In this document: positions 8,179 through 16,828 of the stretch, piece after piece
How the letters are laid out: each line of letters starts with the position of its first letter
Numbering within the stretch: the stretch's first letter is position 1
DNA from: JBCCAG01 sp050331115
GTDB lineage: Bacteria; Cyanobacteriota; Cyanobacteriia; CAKZMO01
DNA length: 64,000 nt
Direction of reading: 5' to 3'
Assembly (NCBI GenBank): GCA_050331115.1
Contig: JBHJHD010000048.1
Coordinates: forward strand, 1 to 64,000
Made by a program: the position numbers and the translations under genes
Notes under the pieces: model-generated
The model's database searches: none
Seen by the model: only the letters and a program-made list of their open reading frames with translations
Told to the model about the DNA's origin: nothing

Positions 8179-9996
8179 GTGGCGCGACGGGCTAAGTGGA
8201 TCTGGGCAACAGGGGCGATGCTGCTGGCGCTGGCGGCAGGGGGGTTGACGGCCTATTGGCTAGTCGGGCGGCGGGGTCTAGCTCCCGCTCTGCCAGTGGG
8301 CAGCAGCGCCATTCCGGACGATGCTTTGATGACGCTGACGTTTTCCACCGACGAAGAGCAGTGGCGTCAGCTGCGTCAGCTGGGTACCCGCGATACCCAG
8401 GCGCAGCTGAATCAATATATCGCAACCTGGCGCGATCGCCTACTGACCGATATGGACCTGAGCTACGGGCGGGATATCGCGCCCTGGGTAGGCGATGCGA
8501 TCACCGTTGCCTTTCTAGACTCGGACTCTGGCCAGCCGCTGCCTGAGATCGAGCGGGACCCCGATGCCCCGGACGCAAACCCGTTCGACCCGGCCCAGAT
8601 GGCGCTAGGCGATCGCGCCGTGGCCTGGATCTTGCCCATCGATCAGTCGGTGGCCGCCCAGTCTGCCCTATCGCAGCTGGAGGTAGCCGGCACGCCCGCC
8701 CAGCGGAATTACCAAGGATTTGACCTCTATGAACTACAGGGCGGTGAGTCGCAAGCGTCCTACTGGGCAACGGTGCTAGACCGGAGGCTGCTGGCGATTG
8801 CTACGGGTGCGGCCGATCTTGAAGCGATTGTTGACGCCTACGAGGACGGCACCTCGGTCGCCGACGCGCCGGGATACCGGCAGGCGGCCCAGCAGGTCTC
8901 CAAAGCGCAGCCGCTGCTGCAGGTCTACATCAACAGCAACGCGGCAGCTTCAGTGTCGGCTGCAAATTCGGTCGATGGGGCTCCCCAGTCTATTGTGCCC
9001 CTCCGTCAGGAAAGCCAGGGGCTTGCAGCGACGGCGAGCCTGGTGGAAACTGGCGTTGAGATTGACGGCGTGACCTGGCTGAAAGCTGGGGCACCGACCT
9101 TTACGGGTAGCCCTGTGGAAGATGTGGCGTCTTTCCTCTCGCCCGATACGGTGCTGGTTATGGCGGGGGGAAATCTACAGCGACTCTGGCAAGACCTACA
9201 GGAGGGCGCGCAGGAAACTGGCTTTCTAAGTCCAGGCAATATCCGCAGCTTGGTTGACGGGTTGACTGGACTGAGCGTCGATGAAGACCTGGTTCCCTGG
9301 ATGGCTGATGAGTATGCCCTGTCGCTAGTGGCAACTAATAGCCCAGCGGACGAGGCTGCAGATTCAGCAGCGGAGTCTGCGGCAGAATCAGCGGCGGGGA
9401 ACATGGCGCTGACGCTGCAGCTAAAGACGGGCGATCGCCCGGCGGCGGAGAAGGCGCTAGACCGCTTGGATGAGGCAGTGCGCCGTCGCTATGATTTTCA
9501 GATCGCGCAAGACGTGGTGGACGGCGTGCCCGCGGTACAGTGGTCGTCGCCCTTTGCGGCCCTGCAGGTCACCCGCACCTGGGTCGATGACGACCGCGTT
9601 TCGATAGTGGTTGGGTCGGCCGCTCCGCTGCCAGCGTCATCCCTAGACCAGAGCGAGATATTTCAGCAGGCGCTCGCTAGCGACCCCCTACCGACGGGCT
9701 ACTTTTACGTCAGTCCCCAGCGGCTGATTGCCCTCGACCGGGGGCTACCGCTGCCCAGCATGCCGCCTACCCTGCAGTCCTTGGCCGAGGCTATCCAGGC
9801 CATCGGATTCAAAACCACGATTCCCAGCGATCGCACCCTGCGGTTCGATATTTCGGTGCTGGTCGATCAGCTGGGGGATGCGGGCGCGCTGCCGGCGCCA
9901 GGCGCGGCGACGGAGCAGCCTGGCCTCGATCCTGAGGAGTCAGCGGCCGGACAGGACAGCGAAGCCGCTGATGAATTCACGGCTCCCCCGCAGTAG
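8179..9996 (+). CDS. DUF3352-type membrane-anchored protein
   Basis: The 605-residue protein starts at GTG (8179) and has an N-terminal membrane anchor (about residues 8-28) followed by a large soluble region. The features I associate with the cyanobacterial DUF3352 family are the opening DALMTLTFSTDEEQW, GRDIAPWVGDAITVAFL, AVAWILPIDQSVAAQ, and a second related half with PDTVLVMAGGNLQRLW and LVPWMADEYALSLV, suggesting internal duplication. An Ala/Ser/Glu-rich linker (about 395-410, repeated AAESAAES) and an acidic Gly/Ala/Glu tail are low complexity. The function is unknown; it is probably displayed outside the plasma or thylakoid membrane. It is divergent from the thioesterase. Confidence 0.75.
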   Translation: MARRAKWIWATGAMLLALAAGGLTAYWLVGRRGLAPALPVGSSAIPDDALMTLTFSTDEEQWRQLRQLGTRDTQAQLNQYIATWRDRLLTDMDLSYGRDIAPWVGDAITVAFLDSDSGQPLPEIERDPDAPDANPFDPAQMALGDRAVAWILPIDQSVAAQSALSQLEVAGTPAQRNYQGFDLYELQGGESQASYWATVLDRRLLAIATGAADLEAIVDAYEDGTSVADAPGYRQAAQQVSKAQPLLQVYINSNAAASVSAANSVDGAPQSIVPLRQESQGLAATASLVETGVEIDGVTWLKAGAPTFTGSPVEDVASFLSPDTVLVMAGGNLQRLWQDLQEGAQETGFLSPGNIRSLVDGLTGLSVDEDLVPWMADEYALSLVATNSPADEAADSAAESAAESAAGNMALTLQLKTGDRPAAEKALDRLDEAVRRRYDFQIAQDVVDGVPAVQWSSPFAALQVTRTWVDDDRVSIVVGSAAPLPASSLDQSEIFQQALASDPLPTGYFYVSPQRLIALDRGLPLPSMPPTLQSLAEAIQAIGFKTTIPSDRTLRFDISVLVDQLGDAGALPAPGAATEQPGLDPEESAAGQDSEAADEFTAPPQ

Positions 9997-10069
9997 CGGG
10001 CCTCTGCGCCATACCCCCATGATCTAAGCTAAAGAAGGTACACCGGGTTTAGAACAGGCGAATTGAACT

Positions 10070-10537
<468 letters not shown>

Positions 10538-10570
10538 TCTTGTCTTGATGACGGTTGCTTCAGCTCGCCA

Positions 10571-10969
10571 TCAGTCGACAATCCACAGGCTCAGCAAGTA
10601 ATGCATGAACGCTAGCCAGATGCCGCTGAATAGGACAAAGCCCAGCGCCAGCCAAAACATAAAAGAGGCGGCCTGGGCCAGCTTACGCTGCCAGCCCTGA
10701 CGGAGCCGGGCCTGCAGCTGCGAGAGCTTAGACCGGCTCCCCCCCCACAGCAGCACGACGAGGTTTGACGCCAGCAAAATCGCTAGCGCCGACGCGCCGA
10801 TTAGCCAAGGGGCTTCTCCGACGCCCTTGAGCCAGGGGACCAAAGGGCCAGCCCCGAATACTGGATCAAAAGACGGGTGATCCACTGGCGAAACAATGTA
10901 AAAGAAGGCGGCACTAGCGATCGCCACCATCGCCAAGAGGCCAAAGCTCATCCCGAAAAGTCGCTGCAT
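10571..10969 (-). CDS. Small integral membrane protein, unknown
   Basis: I do not recognise this 132-residue protein. It has three likely membrane helices: about 5-27 (LLAMVAIASAAFFYIV), 55-76 (LIGASALAILLASNLVVLLW) and 102-125 (FMFWLALGFVLFSGIWLAFM), separated by a basic loop (SRSKLSQLQARLRQGWQRK) that should face the cytoplasm. It is conserved-looking in composition and lies 45 bp after gluQ on the same strand, so it may be the last gene of a sasA-gluQ transcript. There is no functional clue. Confidence 0.6.
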   Translation of the reverse strand: MQRLFGMSFGLLAMVAIASAAFFYIVSPVDHPSFDPVFGAGPLVPWLKGVGEAPWLIGASALAILLASNLVVLLWGGSRSKLSQLQARLRQGWQRKLAQAASFMFWLALGFVLFSGIWLAFMHYLLSLWIVD

Positions 10970-11014
10970 CTTTTGAGAGAAAATTGCTATGGGGCTATCT
11001 CTCTAGACTAGCGG

Positions 11015-11878
11015 TTAACCCCCACGCCAGGCCGCCCGAATCTCCTCCGGCGTCACCCCCTGCTGCCGCAGCGATCGCAAACTCCTTGCTCCGTCTCGCT
11101 TGGCCAGCCGTCTGCCCGTCTCATCCCGCACTAAAGGGCAGTGGCAGAACGCAGGCGCTTTCCAGTCCAGCATTCGGTAGAGCAAAAGCTGCTTCGCCGT
11201 AGACAGCAGCAGATCCTCACCGCGCACCACCTCAGAAATATGCATCGCTCCATCGTCGGCCACCACCGCCAGCTCGTAGCTGGGAAACCCGTCTCGCCGC
11301 CAGACCAAAAAATCGCCAAAGTCTTTGCCTGCGGTAAACGACCGGGAACCGAGGTTTCGATCCACAAAGGCGATCGCTTCCCCATCGGGGACCCGAAAGC
11401 GCCAGTTCATCCTGCCTGGCTCGTCGACACTCCCCCAGTTTGAAGGACGCAGCTTTGCTGGAAAGATGATTTCGCGATCGCCCTCGTGGGGCGCGCTCAG
11501 GGCCTCAGCCACGTCCTTGCGGGAGTGGGGGCTAGGGTAGATAGCGCCCGCTCGATTGAGCTGCTGCCAGACCTGACGGTAGTAGGGTTGGCGATCGCTT
11601 TGGGTATAGGGTCCGCAGCCACCGCCGACGTCCGGCCCTTCCTGCCAGCGAAAGCCAAACCAGGTCAGGTCCGCCAGCAGATCGCTAGCGTATTGGGGCT
11701 TGCAGCGATCGCGGTCTAGGTCCTCAATTCGCAGAATTAGCGCGCCGCCAAACGCGTAGACCCGCTGCTGCGCGGTCCAGAAGGTTTTGGCGTGGCCCAG
11801 GTGCAGGTGTCCCGTCGGCGTCGGGGCAAGCCGCCCGCGGTAGGGTTTGTCGGGGTTGGTAGGGGGTATGGCAGCCAC
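11015..11878 (-). CDS. gluQ: Glutamyl-Q tRNA(Asp) synthetase
   Basis: The 287-residue protein is a truncated class I glutamyl-tRNA synthetase: RGRLAPTPTGHLHLGHAKTF with the HIGH-type motif HLGH at residues 26-29, RIEDLDRDR, a zinc-region remnant (GGGCGPYTQSDR), and a KMSKS-type loop RRLAKRDGARSL near residue 260. It lacks the anticodon-binding domain, as expected for GluQ, which attaches glutamate to the queuosine base at position 34 of tRNA-Asp. Length (about 290) fits. It follows sasA by 19 bp on the same strand. Confidence 0.92.
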   Translation of the reverse strand: MAAIPPTNPDKPYRGRLAPTPTGHLHLGHAKTFWTAQQRVYAFGGALILRIEDLDRDRCKPQYASDLLADLTWFGFRWQEGPDVGGGCGPYTQSDRQPYYRQVWQQLNRAGAIYPSPHSRKDVAEALSAPHEGDREIIFPAKLRPSNWGSVDEPGRMNWRFRVPDGEAIAFVDRNLGSRSFTAGKDFGDFLVWRRDGFPSYELAVVADDGAMHISEVVRGEDLLLSTAKQLLLYRMLDWKAPAFCHCPLVRDETGRRLAKRDGARSLRSLRQQGVTPEEIRAAWRGG

Positions 11879-11897
11879 GGGCTACTCCGGCTTCGCG

Positions 11898-13214
11898 CTA
11901 TCGATACACCGGCAGCGTGAAGTGGAAGCAGCTCCCCTGATTGATCTCAGAATCGACCCAAATCTGACCGTAGTGGGCGCGGACAATGCGCTGGCAGAGA
12001 GACAGCCCAATGCCGTAGCCGTCTTTCGCCTCGTCCCGCTTCAGGCGGAATCGGTCCTCAAAAATGCGCTGCTGATTTTCCTCTGGGATACCTGGCCCGG
12101 TGTCGCAGATGCTCACCTGAATTTTCTGTGTCGTTCGATGCAGGGCGCTGACGCTGATGGTTCCGCCAACGGGGGTGTATTTGATTGCGTTGTCGAGCAG
12201 GTTGATTACTAGCTGACGCGACAGCTCAGGGTCAGTGTGCACCTGGGGGAGGTCAGTGGGGAGGTCGATCTCGACCTGCTGGGACTTGCCGTGGAACTGC
12301 CGCTTGAGGCGATCGAGAATGTTGGTGAGTAGCGCCGTGAAGTCTAGCGGTATGGGATGAATTTGAAAGCGGGCGTGGCTGCCTCTGGCCGCCTGCAGAA
12401 TGTCGGTAATCATTCGGTCGATAGCCTTAGTTTGGGTCCGACCGTGGTGCAGCAGCTGCGCCTGAAGATCCGGCTTGAGCGTTGAAGTCTCACTGCCGTC
12501 CTCAAACCCCATCTCTAAGGTCTCCAGCGCGATCGAGAGCGCCGTGAGCGGATTGCGCAGGTCGTGAGCCAGCATGGCAATCAGCCGATCCTTAAAATGA
12601 AGCTGAGCTTCTAGGTTGGCTTTCTCCTGCGTAACTCGAAACAGCTCATCCGAAAGGCGAATCAGCTCGGCTTCGTGAACTATGGAGGGCTGAGCTGCAC
12701 CCGGCTGGTCTGGGCCAGGTGGAGTTGAATTGGATTGTGCTGAACCAGATTGCGCTGAACCAGATTGTGCTGAACCGGATTGTGCTGGACTGGAAGGCTG
12801 GGCTTCAGGTTGGACTGGGCCAGACTGAGCTGCAGCAGATTGATTTGAGCTAGCCGCCATCGGTTGACCGGCGGGCTTCGACTCGTCTATTGCGTGGAGC
12901 CACCGAGGCCACCAGGCTTCCAGCTGCTCAATGAGATTTGTGCCGGTGAGGGTCTGACGCGGCTCTGGAGAAGATTTTATGAGCGCAGGCGTTGCGACTA
13001 GCTTAAAGTGTTCCGCGAGGTAGGGCTGCTCCCCGATGTCAATCACCTGAAGCTCGCAGCGGTGGCTGTTAGATTGGTGCCTGAGATAATGTCTCACCTG
13101 CCGAATGCGCTCGCTAGATTGAGGGCGCTTATCTACAAAAAGGAGAAGCTGTAAATCCGCTGCGGCTTCTGCAGAGACTAATTCACGATGTTGAGGTGGC
13201 AGGGGTGCCTCCAT
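11898..13214 (-). CDS. sasA: SasA, clock-output sensor histidine kinase
   Basis: An N-terminal KaiB-like thioredoxin fold (about residues 20-105: LQLLLFVDKRPQ, LQVIDIGEQPYLAEHFKLVATPALI) is joined to a histidine kinase with H-box MLAHDLRNPLTA, N-box NLLDNAIKYTP and G-boxes DTGPGIPEE and GYGIGLSLCQRIV. SasA binds KaiC, phosphorylates RpaA and so transmits circadian time to transcription. I chose the ATG at 13214 because AGGAG lies 8 bases before it; an ATG 21 bases upstream (13235) places that sequence inside the gene. At about 440 residues it is longer than the S. elongatus protein (387) because of a low-complexity linker containing 5-residue repeats (listed separately). Confidence 0.93.
   Translation of the reverse strand: MEAPLPPQHRELVSAEAAADLQLLLFVDKRPQSSERIRQVRHYLRHQSNSHRCELQVIDIGEQPYLAEHFKLVATPALIKSSPEPRQTLTGTNLIEQLEAWWPRWLHAIDESKPAGQPMAASSNQSAAAQSGPVQPEAQPSSPAQSGSAQSGSAQSGSAQSNSTPPGPDQPGAAQPSIVHEAELIRLSDELFRVTQEKANLEAQLHFKDRLIAMLAHDLRNPLTALSIALETLEMGFEDGSETSTLKPDLQAQLLHHGRTQTKAIDRMITDILQAARGSHARFQIHPIPLDFTALLTNILDRLKRQFHGKSQQVEIDLPTDLPQVHTDPELSRQLVINLLDNAIKYTPVGGTISVSALHRTTQKIQVSICDTGPGIPEENQQRIFEDRFRLKRDEAKDGYGIGLSLCQRIVRAHYGQIWVDSEINQGSCFHFTLPVYR
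12732..12791 (-). repeat. In-frame 15-bp repeats in the SasA linker
   Basis: Four nearly identical 15-bp units (plus-strand GGATTGTGCTGAACC and one- or two-base variants) encode S-A-Q-S-G repeats between the KaiB-like domain and the kinase of SasA. Flanking residues (Pro/Gln/Ser/Ala-rich) suggest an older, partly decayed array. Such in-frame arrays can change length by slippage and would alter the spacing between the clock-binding and catalytic domains. Confidence 0.8.
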
Positions 13215-13471
13215 GGGCGTTTCTCCTCTATCCATACAGCCTATGGCAAGGTAAATGAGATACAGACAGCATCGCCCTGCGAATTGACCGCTATCAATCC
13301 CTAGATACTCGACTTAATACCTCAAGCTGGGCCATACCAAGTGGGCTTTGCGACCGCTTTTACCAGCACATTAAGCATTATTTTACATTTTACCGGCCTG
13401 GAGACGCTTTACAGGCGGAACCTTTGGATGGGTTAGCAGAGTATGCTGGGGGTATATCAAAGGAGTAGACC

Positions 13472-14107
13472 GTGACGACTTCTCAATCGCTGGTGTACGA
13501 GGGGCAGTTCGGCGAATTTATCATCACCGATCGCGATCGCTTTGAGGTCAAGGTATATCGGGCTGGCCTCTGCATCATGGCCCTCTGCGTTGTTCTGGTC
13601 ACAGGCCTGGTGCTGTGGCAGGGCGCCGCGGCGGCGATCGCGATCACAGCCCTTTACGGCTGCTTCTGCGCAGCCATGGCCGTCAGCCTGCTGACGATCC
13701 ACATCTATCTTAAGCCGCTCCACCGGGCGCTGCAGCTCTTTTGGCTGGTGGGCGTGCTCACCTCCATTGGGCTGGGCGTCTTCCGCCCCGAACCGCTGGC
13801 GCTGACGCTTTATAGCCATCCGGCGGCGCTCTGGGGCGTGGGGTTCACCTTTGCGGCCCTAGTGGGGCTATTTTTCAAAGAGGCTTTCTGCTTCAATCGC
13901 CTAGAGACGAAGTTTCTCACGCCCCTGGTTCCGGCGCTGATTTTAGGACATATGGCGGGGCTGTGGCCCTCCGCCGTTGAGGGCTACCTGCTGCTCGCCG
14001 CCGCTGTGCTGATGTCAATATTTGCCCTTCGCAAGGCGACTCAGCCGATCCCCGACGATATCGGCGACAAAAGCGTGTTTGAATACCTAGCGCAGCAGCG
14101 GCAATAG
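13472..14107 (+). CDS. DUF2301 integral membrane protein
   Basis: The 211-residue protein starts at GTG with AGGAG 6 bases upstream (13461-13465). After a soluble segment (GQFGEFIITDRDRFEVKVYRAG) come about six hydrophobic helices, ending LLAAAVLMSIFALRKA, and a polar tail. The sequence fits the cyanobacterial DUF2301 family, whose function is not known. It is divergent from sasA and only 2 bases before the next gene, so the two are almost certainly co-transcribed. Confidence 0.8.
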   Translation: MTTSQSLVYEGQFGEFIITDRDRFEVKVYRAGLCIMALCVVLVTGLVLWQGAAAAIAITALYGCFCAAMAVSLLTIHIYLKPLHRALQLFWLVGVLTSIGLGVFRPEPLALTLYSHPAALWGVGFTFAALVGLFFKEAFCFNRLETKFLTPLVPALILGHMAGLWPSAVEGYLLLAAAVLMSIFALRKATQPIPDDIGDKSVFEYLAQQRQ

Positions 14108-14109
14108 CG

Positions 14110-14589
14110 ATGTCTACCCACAGCGTTGTAGGGGTTATCCGCGCTGGCCACGGCGTCGCGTCGGGCAAATCGAATAGCAGCCCCTACCCCAGGGGAACGA
14201 TTTCGATGCAGCGTCCTATCTTTAAGGCTCTCGGCCTGGACTTGGCAGGGCTTTTCGAGGGCACCCTCAACGTCTCTATCGAGCCGCATTCCTACCGCGT
14301 TGTCGCTCCAGAATGGACCTTTCGCCGGGTCACCTGGACAGACCGCCATCCGCCGGAAGACTTTTCGTTTTCCCGCTGTCGGGTGGCTGTAGGCGGCGGC
14401 ATTCACGAGGGCCTGATTTACTACCCTCACCCTGAGACAAAGCAGCGCAACTTCCAAGATGCCTCAACCCTAGAAGTCATTGCGCCGCTAATTCCCGGCC
14501 TCCATCCGGGGGCTGCGGTTCGCATCGACTACAATTCGCTGGAAATCGAGGTCTATAGCAAGCCTATTTCTCAGCTAGAACCTCAGTGA
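14110..14589 (+). CDS. RibK-like protein (resembles CTP-dependent riboflavin kinase, DUF120)
   Basis: This 159-residue protein has the order of elements of archaeal CTP-dependent riboflavin kinases: a glycine-rich start (VIRAGHGVASGK), YPRGTISMQRPIFKALGLDL, FEGTLNVSI (compare the family's PGTLNV) and a C-terminal LEVIAPLIPGLHPGAAVRIDY (compare family IAP...LR...DGD). It does not resemble the bacterial RibF flavokinase. Cyanobacteria normally make FMN with RibF, so the role here is uncertain; it may bind another ligand. It lies 2 bp after the DUF2301 gene, and its last 26 bases overlap the convergent transporter gene. The family call is by eye and should be treated as a hypothesis. Confidence 0.5.
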   Translation: MSTHSVVGVIRAGHGVASGKSNSSPYPRGTISMQRPIFKALGLDLAGLFEGTLNVSIEPHSYRVVAPEWTFRRVTWTDRHPPEDFSFSRCRVAVGGGIHEGLIYYPHPETKQRNFQDASTLEVIAPLIPGLHPGAAVRIDYNSLEIEVYSKPISQLEPQ

Positions 14590-16774
14590 ACGAGAAGTCG
14601 TCGGCTGCTAGCACAAATATTGTGGTCGGTAACCCCACGGCGCGCGCCTGGAGACGCTCGTAGTATTCGCTATATCGTTCTGATGGTGTCGCCATGCCCA
14701 GAAAGATTAGATCCGCCTGGGCCGAAGACTCGTGCAAAATTTTGTCAAAGGGGCGATCGCCCGACACAATAACCTGGGTGGTAGCGTCGACCCGCAGCGC
14801 CTGTACCAGCCCCTTAAGGTTAGAATCAGCAGACTCCGCTGCGGCCTTATTGGGAACCACCAGCTTCAAAAAGATATCAGCGTTCCGCCAGGTGATGTTG
14901 CTGCGCAGCAGGTCGGCCAGCAGCAGCATGAGCCCCCCGTTGGCCTGACGGCCTCCCCACCACACGTCAATGCGGCGGCGAGCCCCGAAGCCCCGCTCGT
15001 GCTCCCGCAGAATGACGATATTGCGCTTAGCCCGGTGAGCCTGGGTAATTAAATTGCAATAGCTCTGCCGGCGGCTGGCTTCCTCGCTATCTCCCAGCAC
15101 CAGGGTATTGGGCACCAGCGGCCCGATGCCGTAGGTCTCCACCAGCTGCAGCGCCCCTTCAAAGGGGTCGGAGGCCGTGACAATGCGGACCAGAGCCCGG
15201 ACGCCCCGGCGCTCTAAATACTCAACAATGGTTTTTTCCATGGTGGCCTGCTGGCCCACGTCCCGCGAGCCGCTGGGCAGCACGCTAGAGATGGTGATCA
15301 ACCCCCGATTGTGGGTGAAAGCATCGGCCAGTTCAACCAGCGACCAGCGGCGGCTAGGGGAGCCAGAAAGGGCCAGGATATGGGGCCGCCAGTTCTTGGG
15401 GTCTTCCTGGGTCTCTTGAAGCTGCAGAATGCCCGTGCGCATCAGCGCCATCCAGATGCCGCGGCGGGCGTCTCCCCAAGTGGCCTGCAGCTCGCGCCGC
15501 TGAATCCAGATAAAGATGCCGAAGACGATCGCAGCTGCGACAACTGTAGCGATCGCGTTGATCAAGAACATGACCGCCAGACAGCCCACCGCCCCCAGCA
15601 GCGATAGTGCCCAGGGAACTTTGAACGTAGGTCGGTAGGACGGGCTCTGCAAGAATCCTTCTATGCCAGCGGCGATGTTGAGGACCGCGTAGGTGGTGAG
15701 GAAAAACATCGTCAACACCGGGGCAATTAGGTTGAGGTCCCCGATGCAGACGGCGGCCACCGCGACCACTAAAGTAACGGCGGTGCCGATTCTGGGCTCA
15801 TCGGCTTTGCCGCTCCCCTGACCCAAAAAGCGCATCCAGCGCGGCAGCACCCCATCGCGGGCCAAAGCCTGCAGCACCCGAGGCGCACCCAGGATACTAC
15901 CAATGGCGCTAGAGAGGGTTGCCCCCCAGACGCCCACTAGGATTGCCGGTCCCCACAGCGCCATCTCTTGCATAATCAGCGGCTCTGCAATCAGCGTCTC
16001 GGCATCGGCCCGGCCCGCCAGCAGGACGGGCAAAACCATGTAGATTGCGTAGCCGGTGCCGACAGCGGCCAGAGTGCCAGTGGGAATTGATTTAACTGGG
16101 TCTTTGAGATCGCCCGATAGACTCACCCCAGCCATGATGCCGGTCACGGCGGGAAAGAATACGGCAAACACGGTCCAAAAGGGCGCAGAGAGTCGCTCTG
16201 CAGCCCCCCATAGCTCAATCTCCGTACTTTCTAGCGGCTTGCCAAACGCGAACGAGATTAGGGATAGGACAATGCCGGCCATGATGAAGTACTGGGCCTT
16301 AATGGCAACGCTGGCGGAGGTGATCGCCAGCACCGCCACCAGAATCGTCACGACCAGGGCCACGTACACCTGGTTGAGCTGACTGAACACCTGAACCACG
16401 CTTTCGGCGAAACCGATAGTGTAAAGGGCGACCGAAAGGGCCTGGGCAAAGTAGAGGGGAATACCGACGGCTCCACCGGTTTCAATGCCCAAGGAGCGGC
16501 TGATCATATAGTAGGCTCCCCCGGCGCGGACCACCCGATCGGTGGCGATCGCGCAGACCGAGAGCGAGGTCAAAAACGTAATAGATGTCGATAGCGTGAC
16601 GATCAGCAGGGTGCCGATGAGCCCGACGTTGCCCACGACCCAGCCAAACCGCAGGTACATGATTACGCCGAGAATCGTCAGGATCGACGGCGTATAGACT
16701 CCCCCAAAGGTTCCTAATCCTGGGCTTGGGTCTACCTCAGCCGAGGAGGAGTCGCGCATAAATGGAAGTTTCAT
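14564..16774 (-). CDS. Cation-chloride cotransporter (SLC12-like, APC superfamily)
   Basis: The 736-residue protein begins with GLGTFGGVYTPSILTILGVIMYLRFGW, the hallmark first helix of Na-K-Cl/K-Cl cotransporters, and has about 12 membrane helices up to residue 430 (GAYYMISRSLG, GIMAGVSLSGDLKDP, GAPRVLQALARDGVLP). The remaining 300 residues form a cytoplasmic domain with alpha/beta repeats (ALSGSPSRRWSLVELADAFT; DLIFLGMATPSERYSEYYE), like the C-terminal domain of eukaryotic CCCs. It likely moves chloride with K+ or Na+ across the plasma membrane. It overlaps the convergent upstream gene by 26 bp. Confidence 0.85.
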   Translation of the reverse strand: MKLPFMRDSSSAEVDPSPGLGTFGGVYTPSILTILGVIMYLRFGWVVGNVGLIGTLLIVTLSTSITFLTSLSVCAIATDRVVRAGGAYYMISRSLGIETGGAVGIPLYFAQALSVALYTIGFAESVVQVFSQLNQVYVALVVTILVAVLAITSASVAIKAQYFIMAGIVLSLISFAFGKPLESTEIELWGAAERLSAPFWTVFAVFFPAVTGIMAGVSLSGDLKDPVKSIPTGTLAAVGTGYAIYMVLPVLLAGRADAETLIAEPLIMQEMALWGPAILVGVWGATLSSAIGSILGAPRVLQALARDGVLPRWMRFLGQGSGKADEPRIGTAVTLVVAVAAVCIGDLNLIAPVLTMFFLTTYAVLNIAAGIEGFLQSPSYRPTFKVPWALSLLGAVGCLAVMFLINAIATVVAAAIVFGIFIWIQRRELQATWGDARRGIWMALMRTGILQLQETQEDPKNWRPHILALSGSPSRRWSLVELADAFTHNRGLITISSVLPSGSRDVGQQATMEKTIVEYLERRGVRALVRIVTASDPFEGALQLVETYGIGPLVPNTLVLGDSEEASRRQSYCNLITQAHRAKRNIVILREHERGFGARRRIDVWWGGRQANGGLMLLLADLLRSNITWRNADIFLKLVVPNKAAAESADSNLKGLVQALRVDATTQVIVSGDRPFDKILHESSAQADLIFLGMATPSERYSEYYERLQARAVGLPTTIFVLAADDFSFTEVLAEK

Positions 16775-16828
16775 CGCTGTCTTTGTACTGCAGTTTGGAT
16801 ACTAAGAACGCGACTCAGCTCAGCTCAG

